This document shows, in pieces, positions 18,552-28,390 of a stretch of DNA of 64,000 nt. Numbering within the stretch: position 1 is the stretch's first letter; every line of letters begins with the position of its first letter. The notes below the pieces were generated by a model. That model was not told the DNA's origin. It saw nothing but the letters and a program-made list of their open reading frames with translations, and ran no database searches. Source of the DNA: Betaproteobacteria bacterium SCN1. GTDB lineage: Bacteria > Pseudomonadota > Gammaproteobacteria > Burkholderiales > Thiobacillaceae. The DNA lies in the NCBI GenBank assembly GCA_008923315.1, contig WBSF01000008.1:62001-126000 (forward strand), read 5' to 3'. The position numbers and the translations under genes were made by a program.

Positions 18552-18580
18552 ATATTGGGGCAGGCCGGGCGCGTTTCAAG
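18552..18580 (-). promoter_or_regulatory. Sigma32 heat-shock promoter of htpG
   Basis: On the minus strand CTTGAAA (18580-18574), a 13-bp spacer and CCCCAATAT (18560-18552) match the sigma32 consensus (CTTGAAA, CCCCATnT) almost exactly. It lies 36-64 bp upstream of the htpG ATG. Confidence 0.85.
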
Positions 18581-18600
18581 CCCTGGCGGGCCGGAGCGGC

Positions 18601-20175
18601 CTATTCGGTTGCCGGCAGGCAGCAGACGCTGGCATGGCGCGCATAGGCGGCGATCTCGCGCGCGGCCCAGGCGTCGTCGCATCCCAGTTCGCGGGCGAGC
18701 AGCCGGGCGACGGCGGGTGCGATCTCGAGGCTGGCCCGGACGTCGAGAATCATCGCGCGGGACCGGCGGGCGAGCACGTCGACGACGGTGCGCGCCATTT
18801 CGTGCCGCGCCGCCCATACGATCTCGGCGCCGGTGAGGGGCAACGCCGGATGCAGCGGTGCGGCGAGTTCGGGATCGGCCTCGGCGAGCGCGCGCAGGGC
18901 AGGGGCATCGCTGCCGTAGCGGTGCAGGGGGGCGTCGACCGCTGCCGGGGCGGGGCCGGCCGGGGTGCCGTGCAGGGCCAGGCCGGCGGTGCGGCAGGGA
19001 CGCGCGGGCAATCCGCCGATGTGCGCGGCGAGGTCGACGGTCTGCTCGGCCATTGCGCGGTAGGTCGTCCATTTGCCGCCGGTGATGCTGACAAGACCGG
19101 CTTCGTGGTGCAGCAGATGGTCGCGCGCAAGTGCCGAAGTGCCCTGCGCACCGGATTGCCTGACCAGCGGACGCAGGCCGCTGAAGACGGCCAGGATGTC
19201 GGCGGCCGTGGGGGCGGGATCGAGGTAGCGGGCAATGTGATGCAGCAGGTAGGCGATTTCGTCGTTTCGCGCGATGGGCTCGGCGCAGGCTTCCGGCACG
19301 GCCAGATCGGTCGTGCCCAGCAGCAGCCGGCCTTGCCATGGAATGGCGAACAGTACGCGGCCGTCGTCGGTTTTGGGGATCATGAGCGCGGCTTCGCCCG
19401 GCAGAAAATGCCGGGGCAGTACGAGATGCGTGCCCCGGCTCGGCGCGACGGTGGCCTCGGCGTCGGGGCGCGCGAGGCGGCGGATGGCGTCGCTGAAGAC
19501 GCCGGTGGCGTTGACGACGACCCGGGCGGCAAGTTCGACGCTTTCGCCGGTTTCGCGGTCGCGCACCACCCCGCCGTCGACTTTGCCGTTGCGTTGGGTG
19601 AGCGCGACGAGTTCGGTGTGGTTGAGTACGGTGGCGCCATGGTCCCAGGCGCTTTGCGCGAGGCATATCGCCAGCCGCGCGTCGTCGAACTGGCCGTCGA
19701 GATAGCGCACGCCGCCGCGCAGGCCTTCGCCGCGCAGGCCGGGCAGGGCGGCGCGCGTGCCGGCGGCGTCGAGTATCCGCGAGCGTCCGAGGCTGGCGCG
19801 GCCGGCGAGCCGTTCGTAGACGGCGAGCCCTGCGCCGAGCATCAAGCGTTCGCCGAAACGGTACGCGGGGATGACGAAGGTCAGCGGCGCCGCGAGATGC
19901 GGGGCGTTGGCAAGCACGCGGCCCCGCTCGGCGAGCGCTTCGCGCACAAGCCGGATATTGCCCTGCCGCAGGTAGCGCACGCCGCCGTGCAGCAGCTTGG
20001 TGCTGCGGCTCGATGTGGCGGCGGCGAAATCGTCGCGTTCGACCAGCAGCACGGCATGGCCTCGCGTGGCAGCGTCGAGTGCGATGCCGAGCCCGGTCGC
20101 GCCGCCGCCGACGACGAGCAGGTCCCACGGTGTGCTGCGCGTGCGTAGCCGCTCGCAGGCGGTCGCGCGGTCCAT
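18601..20175 (-). CDS. glpD: Aerobic glycerol-3-phosphate dehydrogenase
   Basis: FAD enzyme (524 residues) oxidising glycerol-3-phosphate to dihydroxyacetone phosphate at the inner membrane and passing electrons to quinone. The FAD-binding motif is LLVVGGGATGLGIALDAA (residues of about 19-36), followed by STKLLHGGVRYL and the substrate-region SITGGKWTTYR. Its ATG overlaps the glpK stop (TGATG), so it is translationally coupled. It is the last gene of the glucosylglycerol/glycerol cluster and would return recycled glycerol to central metabolism. Confidence 0.95.
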   Translation of the reverse strand: MDRATACERLRTRSTPWDLLVVGGGATGLGIALDAATRGHAVLLVERDDFAAATSSRSTKLLHGGVRYLRQGNIRLVREALAERGRVLANAPHLAAPLTFVIPAYRFGERLMLGAGLAVYERLAGRASLGRSRILDAAGTRAALPGLRGEGLRGGVRYLDGQFDDARLAICLAQSAWDHGATVLNHTELVALTQRNGKVDGGVVRDRETGESVELAARVVVNATGVFSDAIRRLARPDAEATVAPSRGTHLVLPRHFLPGEAALMIPKTDDGRVLFAIPWQGRLLLGTTDLAVPEACAEPIARNDEIAYLLHHIARYLDPAPTAADILAVFSGLRPLVRQSGAQGTSALARDHLLHHEAGLVSITGGKWTTYRAMAEQTVDLAAHIGGLPARPCRTAGLALHGTPAGPAPAAVDAPLHRYGSDAPALRALAEADPELAAPLHPALPLTGAEIVWAARHEMARTVVDVLARRSRAMILDVRASLEIAPAVARLLARELGCDDAWAAREIAAYARHASVCCLPATE

Positions 20176-21683
20176 CACGCGCCGGCCCCGTCGGCCGGGT
20201 CGATCCAGTGGCCCGCGCGGCCGACGGCGCGCACCCAGTTCGCGCGCAGGGCCTCGGCCTGGTCGCGGCTCATGGCGGGTTCGAAGACGCGCTCGACCTG
20301 CCAGGTGCGGCCGACGGCGTCGAGGTCGGGCCAGACGCCCACGGCCAGTCCGGCCAGCGCCGCCGCGCCGAAGGCGGTGGTCTCGATGACCCGGGGCCGC
20401 ACGACCGGCACGCCGAGCAGGTCGGCCTGGCATTGCATCAGCAGGTTGTTGGCCGCGGCGCCGCCGTCCACGCGCAGTTCGGACAGCGTCAATCCGCTGT
20501 CGGCCTGCATCGCGGCGATGAGGTCGGCGCTCTGGAAGGCGATGGCTTCCAGCGCGGCGCGTGCCAGGTGTCCGGCCGTGGTGCCGCGGGTGAGGCCGAA
20601 CACGGCGCCGCGCGCGTAGGCGTCCCAGTGCGGCGCGCCGAGCCCGACGAACGCCGGCACGAAGACCACGCCGCCGTTGTCCGGCACACGCGCGGCCAGC
20701 GCTTCGATCTCGGACGCCTGCCGGATGAGTCCCAGCCCGTCGCGCAGCCACTGTACGACCGCGCCGCCGATGAAGACGCTGCCTTCGAGCGCGTATTGCG
20801 CATGTCCGCCGAGCCGCCAGGCCGTGGTGGTGAGCAGGCGGTTGGCCGATGCGGTGGGTGTGTCGCCCGTGTTCATGAGGGCGAAGCAGCCGGTGCCGTA
20901 GGTGTTCTTGACCCGGCCGGGCCGGGTGCAGGCCTGCCCCAGCAGCGCGGCGTGCTGGTCGCCGGCCACGCCGCAGACCGGCAGGGCGGCGCCGTCGAGG
21001 ATGGCCGTCGTCCGGGTGAAGAAACCGCTCGAATCGCGTACCTCGGGCAGCAGCGCGCGCGGGATGTCGAACAGCGCGAGCAGCTCGTCGTCCCAGTCCT
21101 GGCGGTGAATGTCGTAGAGCAGGGTGCGCGAGGCGTTGGTCGCGTCGGTGGCATGCAGCGTGCCGCCGGAGAGTTTCCACAAGAGCCAGCTGTCGACGGT
21201 GCCGAACGCCAGCTCGCCCGCCCGGGCGCGCCGGCGGGCGTCGGGCACGTTGTCGAGCAGCCAGGCGAGTTTGGTGCCGGCAAGGTAGGCGTCGAGCACG
21301 AGGCCGGTCTTGCGCGCGATCAGCTCCGCATGGCCGGCTGCACGCAGGCGGTCGCACAGTCCGGCGGTGCGCCGGTCCTGCCAGACGATGGCGCGGTGGA
21401 TGGCCTGGCCGGTGCGGCGGTCCCAGACCACGGTCGTTTCGCGCTGGTTGGTGAGGCCGACGGCGGCGATGCCGGATGCGTTCAGCCCCGCTTCGGCCAC
21501 GACCTGGCGCGCGACGGCGCACTGGCTGGCCCAGATGTCCTCCGGGTCGTGTTCGACCCAGCCGGGCTGCGGAAAATGCTGTGCGAATTCGCGCTGCGCG
21601 ACGCCGTGGATGCGGCCGGCGGCGTCGAACAGCAGGGCACGCGAGCTGGTGGTGCCCTGGTCGAGCGCGAGAACATAGGTCAT
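20175..21683 (-). CDS. glpK: Glycerol kinase
   Basis: Phosphorylates glycerol with ATP in the cytoplasm (502 residues). It begins [20 protein letters not shown], the canonical FGGY-kinase start, and has [22 protein letters not shown] and [16 protein letters not shown] precedes the ATG. It lies between the SSS symporter (31 bp away) and glpD (1-bp overlap). In this cluster its glycerol may come from phosphorolysis of glucosylglycerol as well as from outside. Confidence 0.97.
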   Translation of the reverse strand: MTYVLALDQGTTSSRALLFDAAGRIHGVAQREFAQHFPQPGWVEHDPEDIWASQCAVARQVVAEAGLNASGIAAVGLTNQRETTVVWDRRTGQAIHRAIVWQDRRTAGLCDRLRAAGHAELIARKTGLVLDAYLAGTKLAWLLDNVPDARRRARAGELAFGTVDSWLLWKLSGGTLHATDATNASRTLLYDIHRQDWDDELLALFDIPRALLPEVRDSSGFFTRTTAILDGAALPVCGVAGDQHAALLGQACTRPGRVKNTYGTGCFALMNTGDTPTASANRLLTTTAWRLGGHAQYALEGSVFIGGAVVQWLRDGLGLIRQASEIEALAARVPDNGGVVFVPAFVGLGAPHWDAYARGAVFGLTRGTTAGHLARAALEAIAFQSADLIAAMQADSGLTLSELRVDGGAAANNLLMQCQADLLGVPVVRPRVIETTAFGAAALAGLAVGVWPDLDAVGRTWQVERVFEPAMSRDQAEALRANWVRAVGRAGHWIDPADGAGA

Positions 21684-21714
21684 GGACAGTCTCCGGTACG
21701 GTTGGCGGATGGTT

Positions 21715-23262
21715 TCATCGGAATAGTAGGACGACGGCCAGGGTAAGGGCGATCAGGAGATAGCCGCCCCGGCGGACGTTCACGGGCACGCCCGGCATGG
21801 CGCGGCGCGAGACGCTGGCAAGCTGGACGGCGTCGGGCGCGGTACCGGCGCAGGCCTGAAATACGAAGATCGCGGCAGTGGTGACGGCGACGAGCACGCC
21901 CGCGACCAGGGTGAAATGCAGGTCGACGGCGCCCCATTGGGTGGCGGCGAACCACGCGGCGCTGAAGAGATGGCCGGATGCGGTGCCGTAGAAGGCGGCG
22001 GATGCGCCGACCCGTCGCGAAGCCAGGCCGACGATAAAGGTCGCGACCAGCGGCGACGCGGCGTAGGCGAACCCCTGCTGCAGGTAGGCGAACAGGCCGG
22101 GAAAATCGGCGATGGCCGGGGCCCACAAGGCGGCGATCGCCACCAGCAGCAGGGTGAAGATGCGTCCCAGCCGTGCCTGTGCCCGCACGTCGAGCTGCGG
22201 GAAACGTGGCTTGACGAAGTCCAGCGTCAGCAGGGTCGACGACGAATTCAGCGCGGAATCGACGCTCGACATGATCGCCGCGAGCAGACCGGCGAGGATC
22301 AGCCCGGCGAGTCCGGCGGGCGCGTAGGTTGCGACCAGGGCCGGGAATACCCGGTCGGGCTGGTCGAGCGCCGGTAGCAGCGCGATGGCCATGACGCCGG
22401 GCAGCACCATGAAGAACAGGGGCAGCAGCTTGAGCCCTGCCGCCAGCAGCGCGCCGTAGCCTGCCGCACGCATGTCGCGCGCGCCGAGCAGCCGCTGCGC
22501 CACGTACTGGTTCATCGTCCAGTAGTAGAAGCCGAGGATGGGCAGCCCGATCAGGGTGCCCAGCCAGGGCAGCGCCGGGTCGTCGAGCGGACGGACCAGC
22601 GAAAGCCGGTCGGCGGGAACGGAGGCGACCACCCGGGCCCACGAGAAATCGAACTCGGCGAACACGATGATCGCCAGCGTGGCCGAGCCGGCCAGCAGGA
22701 TCAGCGCCTGCAGCACGTCGGTGTAGGCGACCGCGCGCAGGCCGCCCGCCGCCGTGTACAGCCCGGCGAACACCGCGATGAGCGCCACGCTGACCGTCAG
22801 CGACAGATCGGGGAAGAACAGCTGCAGCACCAGCGATCCGGCGTAGAGGCTGCCGGCCGCGTCGAGAAAGATGCCCAGTACGACCGACACGCCCGAAAGG
22901 TATTTGCGCAGGCGCGCGTCGTAGCGGCGCTCCAGCAGTTCGGGCACGGTGGCGATGCGGTTGCCGACGAACAGGGGCACGACGAACAGCAGGCTCACGA
23001 TGAGCACCAGCGCGGCCATCCATTCGTAGTTGGCGACCGAGATGCCGTGGGCCCAGGCCGCGCCGGGCAGGCCGATCAGGGTGGTCGAGGAAATGTTCGA
23101 GGCGAACAGCGACAGGCCGATCACGCCCCAGCCGAGCGTGCGTCCGGCGAGGAAGAGCTCGTCGGCGTCCGGGCTGCGGCGCGTGACCCGGATCGAGACC
23201 GCGACGACGGCGACGAGATAGAGCGCGACGATGGCGTAATCGAGCGGGGCCAGGGTCTGCAT
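21715..23262 (-). CDS. Sodium:solute symporter (SSS family)
   Basis: A 515-residue membrane protein with about 13-14 hydrophobic segments and SSS/SGLT hallmarks: [19 protein letters not shown] in the first third, [17 protein letters not shown] (the family 'TDvlQ' motif) and an [18 protein letters not shown] block. SSS proteins import sugars, polyols or osmolytes with sodium. Lying between a glucosylglycerol phosphorylase and glycerol kinase, it most likely imports glucosylglycerol or glycerol (inference). No clear ribosome-binding site precedes the start, so it may depend on coupling with the gene upstream 31 bp away. Confidence 0.88.
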   Translation of the reverse strand: MQTLAPLDYAIVALYLVAVVAVSIRVTRRSPDADELFLAGRTLGWGVIGLSLFASNISSTTLIGLPGAAWAHGISVANYEWMAALVLIVSLLFVVPLFVGNRIATVPELLERRYDARLRKYLSGVSVVLGIFLDAAGSLYAGSLVLQLFFPDLSLTVSVALIAVFAGLYTAAGGLRAVAYTDVLQALILLAGSATLAIIVFAEFDFSWARVVASVPADRLSLVRPLDDPALPWLGTLIGLPILGFYYWTMNQYVAQRLLGARDMRAAGYGALLAAGLKLLPLFFMVLPGVMAIALLPALDQPDRVFPALVATYAPAGLAGLILAGLLAAIMSSVDSALNSSSTLLTLDFVKPRFPQLDVRAQARLGRIFTLLLVAIAALWAPAIADFPGLFAYLQQGFAYAASPLVATFIVGLASRRVGASAAFYGTASGHLFSAAWFAATQWGAVDLHFTLVAGVLVAVTTAAIFVFQACAGTAPDAVQLASVSRRAMPGVPVNVRRGGYLLIALTLAVVLLFR

Positions 23263-23293
23263 GGAGGAGCGTGCAGTGTCCGCGCGGCGCGGC

Positions 23294-24736
23294 TCAGCAG
23301 CGCATCGACAGCATGCGCTTCGATTTTTCGTCGACGTAGTTCACGGTGGCTTTCTTGAAATTGAGGTCGACGAAGAGTTCGCAGCGCAGCTCGCCCAGCC
23401 GCCAGCACATGGCGACGCTGCTGTCGTTGGAATACATGAGATGGAAGACGCCGTTGAACGCCGGATAGTGGCTGCGGAAGGCCATCAGCTTGAGCAGGCG
23501 CTTGACCACCGGCTGGGCGACGGCTTCGTCGATTTCCTCCAGCGTGTAGAAATGGCGGTTGATGTCGCGCAGTTCGCCGGTGGATTCCATGAGTTCCAGG
23601 TCGTTGCTGCCGGCGAGCAGGCCGACGTAATAGACCTGCGGAATGCCGGGTGCGAAGAACTGGATCGCGCGCGCGGCGATGTAGGCGTCGTCGTTGCGCT
23701 TGAGTGCGTCGTAGAAGGTGCAGGTGAGCTGGTAAATCGCCCCGACACAATGGACGTTGGCGGCCGACCGCCGCAGGATGGGGTCGGCGCTGCGCTGGCT
23801 GACGTTGTCGATGACCGCCTGGATCTTGTCCGCCGGCAGTACGCCCTCCACGTCGGGAATGCAGATGCCGTCGTGGGTGTCGAGCACGGTGAGCTGGTTG
23901 CGCGGACACATGCGCAGCCATTGTTTGAGATACACGCTGTTGGCGTCGAACAGCGAATACAGCACCAGCGGCGGCAGGGCGAACCCATAGGGATGCATGC
24001 CGTGCAATGCGATGGCGTACTGGAAGCTGGCGTTGTCGTGGACTTCGGGCAACGTCTCGGCGCCGTTGTCGCGGGCGATGCCGTCGACCCATTTGAGGAT
24101 GTCGTAGACATCGGGCTCGACGAGGAAGCAGCTGGTACCGATTTTCTTGGTCGTATAGCCGAAGGCGTCCAGCCGGAACAGCTTCACGCCGCGTTCGGCG
24201 AGATAGCGGATGCTGTCCTCGAGCAGCGCGTAGGTCTTGGGCGAATTGAAGTTGAGGTCGATCTGGTGCTCGGTGAAGGTGCACCACACGCGTCCGGTCG
24301 AACCGTCGGCGAAGCGCACTTCGCGGAAGGGTTCCTTTTCCTTCCGGATGTGGATCTTTGCGAGGTCGTCGGGGGAAATCGGCTCGAACTGGTCGACGTG
24401 GACGAAGAGATCGGCGTGTTCGGAATCGAAGCCGTGCGCGACGAAATCCTTGAACTCTTCGGATTCGTCCGAAATATGGTTGAGGGTGAGATCGAGACAG
24501 AGGTCGTAGCGTGCGGCGATGCGTTCGATGTCGGGCCAGTCGCCGTAACGCGGATCGATGGCCTTGTGGGTCAGGGGCGAAAAGCCGCCGTCGGCATTGG
24601 ACGGATAGGGCGGGAGGATGTGCAGGCCGCCGATGGCGCGCGAAAAATGGCGTTCGATGACGGCATACAGATCCGCCAGCGTGTGACCCATCCTGTCGGG
24701 GTAGGCGATGAGTTGGATCTGGTTGCGCAGCGGCAT
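23294..24736 (-). CDS. GH13_18 sugar phosphorylase, probably glucosylglycerol phosphorylase
   Basis: Sucrose-phosphorylase family (480 residues), cytosolic, using phosphate to release glucose-1-phosphate. The catalytic triad aligns with Bifidobacterium sucrose phosphorylase: nucleophile D190 in RLDAFGY, acid/base E231 in LPEVHDN, and D289 in VLDTHDG. The family-typical QVYYVGLLAGSNDLELM follows. Genes for making glucosylglycerol are immediately upstream and glycerol kinase is downstream, so the substrate is probably glucosylglycerol rather than sucrose. The loop HDNASFQYAIALHGMHPYGF replaces the sucrose-enzyme segment near the acceptor site. AAGGAGA precedes the ATG. Enzymes with this specificity are established in Marinobacter; sucrose phosphorylase is the alternative. 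Confidence 0.85.
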   Translation of the reverse strand: MPLRNQIQLIAYPDRMGHTLADLYAVIERHFSRAIGGLHILPPYPSNADGGFSPLTHKAIDPRYGDWPDIERIAARYDLCLDLTLNHISDESEEFKDFVAHGFDSEHADLFVHVDQFEPISPDDLAKIHIRKEKEPFREVRFADGSTGRVWCTFTEHQIDLNFNSPKTYALLEDSIRYLAERGVKLFRLDAFGYTTKKIGTSCFLVEPDVYDILKWVDGIARDNGAETLPEVHDNASFQYAIALHGMHPYGFALPPLVLYSLFDANSVYLKQWLRMCPRNQLTVLDTHDGICIPDVEGVLPADKIQAVIDNVSQRSADPILRRSAANVHCVGAIYQLTCTFYDALKRNDDAYIAARAIQFFAPGIPQVYYVGLLAGSNDLELMESTGELRDINRHFYTLEEIDEAVAQPVVKRLLKLMAFRSHYPAFNGVFHLMYSNDSSVAMCWRLGELRCELFVDLNFKKATVNYVDEKSKRMLSMRC

Positions 24737-24758
24737 GGAGCGTTCTCCTTACATGGGA

Positions 24759-26243
24759 TCAGGGCGCGGACTTCAGGCGGGTGAAGACGTCGAGGACGTG
24801 ACGCCGCCAGTGGTGGATGTCGTAGCGGTCGATCAGCGCGTTCATGCGCTGCATGCGGTCGGCCTGCTCGGTCTGCGGCATGTCGATCGCGCAGTCGATC
24901 GCGGCATCCATCTGCTTGAGACTGTAGGGGTTCACGAGCACGGCATCGTGCAGTTCGACTGCCGAACCCGCGAATTCGGACAGTACCAGCACGCCATCGT
25001 TCATCGCGTGTGCGGCGATGAATTCCTTGGCGACGAGGTTGAGCCCGTCGCGCAGCGGAGTGATCCAGCAGATGTCGGCGGCGCGAAAGGCGCACAGCGT
25101 GTCGGTGAAGGACATCGGTGTCGTCGACAGCAGGATGGGCTGCCAGGACAGTGTGCCGTGGTGGCCGTTGATGCGCCCGGCCAGATGCTCGATGGACTGC
25201 TGGGCGCGCTTGTAGGCGCGCATGCCATCGGCGGCGGCGACCGCCGTGACCAGCAGCCGGACCTTGCCGAGCAGTTCCGGGCGGCGTTGCAGCAGGCGTT
25301 CGAAGGCGAGCAGCATCTCCCGCGTGCCCTTGGCGTAGTCGACCCGCCCGACCGAGACGATGAGCTTTTCACCGGGAAAATCGCGGCGGATGTTCGCGAC
25401 CTGCTGCTGGCGTCCGGGGTCGTCGAAGGTTTCGCGGATCAGTTGCGCGTGGGTGCCGATGGGAAAGGCATCAATGACGACCTTGCGGCCATCGTGGCGC
25501 AGCGACAGCGGAGTCAGCGGTTCGGACAGGGCGGTGCCGGTCGCGGCGAGCGCCTCGACGGCAGGCGCTTCCTCGACGCTTTCGACCGGCCGCAGCGAGC
25601 GCGCGGTGGCGACGAAATTCTGCGCGTAGCGCGGAATGTGGAAACCGACCACGTCGCAGGCGAGCAGGCTGTCGATGATTTCGTCGCGCCAGGGCAGGAT
25701 GTTGAAGACGTCCGCCGGCGGGAACGGCGTGTGGTGGAAGAAGGCGATCTTCACGTCCGGCCGCAGTTCACGCACGAAATGCGGCGCGAGCCACAGGTTG
25801 TAGTCGTGGATCCAGACCACTGCGCCGGGCGCGGCCTCCTCGCAGGCGGCGGCGGCGAACAGGCGGTTCACCTCGCGGAAGGTTGCCCAGTCGCAGTTCT
25901 CGGTCGAGTATTGATCCGGGAAGCTGTTGATGATGGGCCACAGCGCTTCCTTGGACGTGACATGGTAGAACTGGCTGATCTGCTCGCTGGTGAGCGGCAG
26001 GCGCACCACTTCATAGCTGCCGTAGCCATCCTCGACCGTGATGCGGCGCTGGAACCGGGGCGGCTTGCCGGCAGCCGCCTTTTTCCAGGCCACCCAGCTT
26101 GCGCGGTCGGTCTGGCCGATGAAGCCTTTCAGTGCGGGGACGATGCCGTTGGGGCTGGCGTTTTCGCGGAAGACGGTCTTGCCGTCGACGACGTGTTCTT
26201 CATACGGTTGTCGGTGATAGACGATGACCAGCGATGACGCCAT
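24759..26243 (-). CDS. ggpS: Glucosylglycerol-phosphate synthase
   Basis: GT20 glycosyltransferase (494 residues) joining ADP-glucose and glycerol-3-phosphate to glucosylglycerol-phosphate, the committed step of this osmolyte. Its N-terminus (SLVIVYHRQPYEE, ENASPNGIVPALKGF) follows cyanobacterial GgpS, not trehalose-phosphate synthase. Shared GT20 elements are VWIHDYNLWLAPHF, FFHHTPFPP, VGRVDYAKGTREM and ITPLRDGLNLVAKEF. GGAGG precedes the ATG. The start lies inside the end of the phosphatase gene (44-bp overlap), so they are coupled. In known systems GgpS activity is salt-stimulated. Confidence 0.93.
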   Translation of the reverse strand: MASSLVIVYHRQPYEEHVVDGKTVFRENASPNGIVPALKGFIGQTDRASWVAWKKAAAGKPPRFQRRITVEDGYGSYEVVRLPLTSEQISQFYHVTSKEALWPIINSFPDQYSTENCDWATFREVNRLFAAAACEEAAPGAVVWIHDYNLWLAPHFVRELRPDVKIAFFHHTPFPPADVFNILPWRDEIIDSLLACDVVGFHIPRYAQNFVATARSLRPVESVEEAPAVEALAATGTALSEPLTPLSLRHDGRKVVIDAFPIGTHAQLIRETFDDPGRQQQVANIRRDFPGEKLIVSVGRVDYAKGTREMLLAFERLLQRRPELLGKVRLLVTAVAAADGMRAYKRAQQSIEHLAGRINGHHGTLSWQPILLSTTPMSFTDTLCAFRAADICWITPLRDGLNLVAKEFIAAHAMNDGVLVLSEFAGSAVELHDAVLVNPYSLKQMDAAIDCAIDMPQTEQADRMQRMNALIDRYDIHHWRRHVLDVFTRLKSAP

Positions 26244-26979
26244 GGAAATCCTCCGTTTCGTGAAACAGTTTCAGGGCGTCGAGTACGCCGGCCGCACCGG
26301 GATGGGGGCTGCGATAGACGTTGGCATATCCCCGGATGGCGGTGTCGAGTGCCGGTTCGCGGTTGCCGACGGCCACGCCGGCGAGCCGGGTGTCGAACAT
26401 CGACAGATCGTTGAGCGTGTCGCCCGCCACGAGGGTGCGCTGTGCGGGCAGGTTCAGTGCGTCGAGCGTGCGCAGGAGCGTCGGACCTTTCTGCACGCCG
26501 CGCGGCAGCACGTCGAAATACAGGTTGTCGGACAGCAGTGCGTCGAATCCCAGCGATTCGATCTCGATGCGCGCCGCCCCGGCTTCGGCCGCGTCGTCGA
26601 AGTAGTAGGAACGGCGGCGGCCGCCGACGCCAGGCTGTTCGCGCAGCCCGGGATGCCGGCGCATGACGGTTTCGATGCGGCTCCCGGCGTCGACGGGCCA
26701 GCTCGCGTCGAGCCAGCTTTCGAGCGGCGCGAGAGGGGCGAAGCGCGGCCCCGCGGCGACGCTGGTGCCGACATTGCCGATGAGATGGTCGGGCCGTACC
26801 GGCAGGGTTTCGATCAGCGTGTGCATGAAATCGAGGCCGCGTCCGCTGACGAAGATGAGCGTGAGCGCGTCGCGGTGGGTGACGATCCAGTCGTAGAGCG
26901 CCGTTCGCTGCGTCTCGTCGCCGCCGAGAAAAGTGCCGTCGAGATCCGTGGCAAGGACGGTGTGGCGGGTTTCAGACAT
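26200..26979 (-). CDS. HAD-superfamily phosphatase, probable glucosylglycerol-phosphate phosphatase
   Basis: A 259-residue Cof/sucrose-phosphatase-type HAD protein. Motif I is ATDLDGTFLGG (nucleophile and acid/base aspartates), motif II VSGRG, the conserved Lys lies in RGVQKGPTLLRTLDALN, and motif IV is GDTLNDLSMF. Overlapping gpsA upstream by 8 bp and ggpS downstream by 44 bp, it is almost certainly the enzyme that dephosphorylates glucosylglycerol-phosphate. This differs from the unrelated cyanobacterial GgpP and resembles the HAD part of fused GgpPS enzymes (inference from context). Confidence 0.87.
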   Translation of the reverse strand: MSETRHTVLATDLDGTFLGGDETQRTALYDWIVTHRDALTLIFVSGRGLDFMHTLIETLPVRPDHLIGNVGTSVAAGPRFAPLAPLESWLDASWPVDAGSRIETVMRRHPGLREQPGVGGRRRSYYFDDAAEAGAARIEIESLGFDALLSDNLYFDVLPRGVQKGPTLLRTLDALNLPAQRTLVAGDTLNDLSMFDTRLAGVAVGNREPALDTAIRGYANVYRSPHPGAAGVLDALKLFHETEDFHGVIAGHRLSPTTV

Positions 26980-28189
26980 GGCTGCACTCGCGTGCGTGCG
27001 GCATGGCGGCGGTGACGGCCTGCCTGCGTTGCAGCGGGCGCAGCAGCGCAGGCAGCGGGGCGGCAGTGGGCGGATGGGCAGCGGCCGCTCCGGGGCGCGA
27101 CGGCGTGCGTGCCTGTGCCTGTGGCTCAAGCAGGCCGGCCAGGGCCTGTCCGGGCGACCGGATGCCGTCGAGCACGTCGCGTACCGCTGCAGCCAGTTCG
27201 AGGTGGATGCCGAGCCTGCTTTCGAGTATGGCGACCGTGCGAGCGCTGATCGCGCCTTCGGCCAGTTCGTGCCCTTCGGCATCGGTTGCCGGGCTGCCGC
27301 CGGCCAGCCGCATGCCCAGGCGCGTGTTGCGCGACTGGTGGGAGGCCGCCGTCAGGAACAGGTCGCCTACCCCGCAGCTGCCGAGCAGCGTGTCGGGCCG
27401 TCCGCCCAGCGCGAGAGTCAGACGGCGCATGTCGTCAAGCCCGCGAGTGAGGATGCCGGCGCGGGCGTTTTCGCCCAGGCCCAGCGCCGCCGCCATGCCG
27501 CAGGCGATGGCGATCTGGTTCTTGAGCGTGCCGCCGATCTGGGCGCCGATCGCGTCGGACGTGGTGTCCACCCGGATTGCAGCCTGCGACAGTGCGCGCA
27601 CGAGCGCGTCGGCCTGCCGCCGGGCGAGACGGTGATGCGGGTGCGCTGGGTCGAGCGCGGCCATGGCCAGTGTCAGCGTGGTCGGTTCGCTGCGGGCCAC
27701 CTCGATGGCAAAACTCGGCCCGGTGAGCGCGCCGGTCAGGACACGGCGTTCGAACGTTTCGTCCAGTACCTGCGTCATGAAGGCACCGGTTTCGCGTTCG
27801 AAGCCCTTGCTTGCGGACAGGACGAGCGTGCCGGGGGCGAATGTGCCGGCCAGCCGGCGGGCCAGATCGCGGGTGGCCGAGGCCGGCACGGCGAATATCA
27901 GGAGTTGTGTGTCGCGGATCGCGGCGGCGAGATCGTCGGTGGCCTTCAGCGCAGGCGGCAGCGAGATTCCGGGCAGTGCGTCGGAGCGATGGGTGGTGTT
28001 GAGCCGGTCGGCGGACTCGGTGCGGCGCGTCCACAGGGTGGTGGCGATACCGGAACGATGCAGTGCGCCGGCCAGTGCAGTGCCCCAGGCGCCGGCGCCG
28101 AGAATGGTGGCGCGGTGTAGCACGGGCGGCGTGCGGATGATAGGGAAGGGAGAAACGTTGGTTTTGAGTAAATCGATCGGTTCGAACAT
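26972..28189 (-). CDS. gpsA: Glycerol-3-phosphate dehydrogenase [NAD(P)+] with C-terminal extension
   Basis: Reduces dihydroxyacetone phosphate to glycerol-3-phosphate, the acceptor used by GgpS. It has the NAD motif ILGAGAWGTALA, SASKGFE, GPSFAIEVA and TLKNQIAIACG, the last holding the catalytic lysine. At 405 residues it is about 65-70 longer than usual. An N-terminal lead of about 30 residues precedes the Rossmann fold, and a C-terminal tail of about 45 residues is rich in Pro, Ala and Arg. The ATG at 28189 follows GGAGA; an upstream in-frame start at 28213 lacks support. First gene of the glucosylglycerol cluster, so probably dedicated to osmolyte synthesis rather than the housekeeping copy. 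Confidence 0.92.
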   Translation of the reverse strand: MFEPIDLLKTNVSPFPIIRTPPVLHRATILGAGAWGTALAGALHRSGIATTLWTRRTESADRLNTTHRSDALPGISLPPALKATDDLAAAIRDTQLLIFAVPASATRDLARRLAGTFAPGTLVLSASKGFERETGAFMTQVLDETFERRVLTGALTGPSFAIEVARSEPTTLTLAMAALDPAHPHHRLARRQADALVRALSQAAIRVDTTSDAIGAQIGGTLKNQIAIACGMAAALGLGENARAGILTRGLDDMRRLTLALGGRPDTLLGSCGVGDLFLTAASHQSRNTRLGMRLAGGSPATDAEGHELAEGAISARTVAILESRLGIHLELAAAVRDVLDGIRSPGQALAGLLEPQAQARTPSRPGAAAAHPPTAAPLPALLRPLQRRQAVTAAMPHARECSHV

Positions 28190-28384
28190 CGGGTCTCCAG
28201 AATGCGCTGACATCCATGCTGCAGCCTGCGCATCCTGTGCGCGGCCGGGCGCTTGCGTTGCCGGGCCGAGGGGTCAGCGTCGGGCCGGGCACGTTTCCGG
28301 TGACGTCGGCGGTGTAAGCCGCACGCCATCGCGCGCAGGCCGTGTCGTCGTCTAGCCTGTGCGCAATATAGTTTTGTAGAAAAC
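28190..28384 (-). promoter_or_regulatory. Long leader of the glucosylglycerol operon
   Basis: About 195 nt between the predicted transcription start and the gpsA ATG. It is GC-rich with repeated GCCGGG-type blocks that could pair. No riboswitch family is recognised. The length exceeds what simple initiation needs, so post-transcriptional control is possible. Confidence 0.35.
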
Positions 28385-28388
28385 TATA
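28367..28388. promoter_or_regulatory. AT-rich inverted repeat at the operon start
   Basis: Perfect 9-bp arms (28367-28375 and 28380-28388) with a 4-nt centre, overlapping the predicted transcription start of the gpsA operon. Its position fits a repressor or architectural-protein site. Confidence 0.5.
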
Positions 28389-28390
28389 AA

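Noticed and set aside
24708-26237. A 509-codon plus-strand frame opposite ggpS
   Set aside because: Antisense artefact of high GC; ggpS matches its family along its length.
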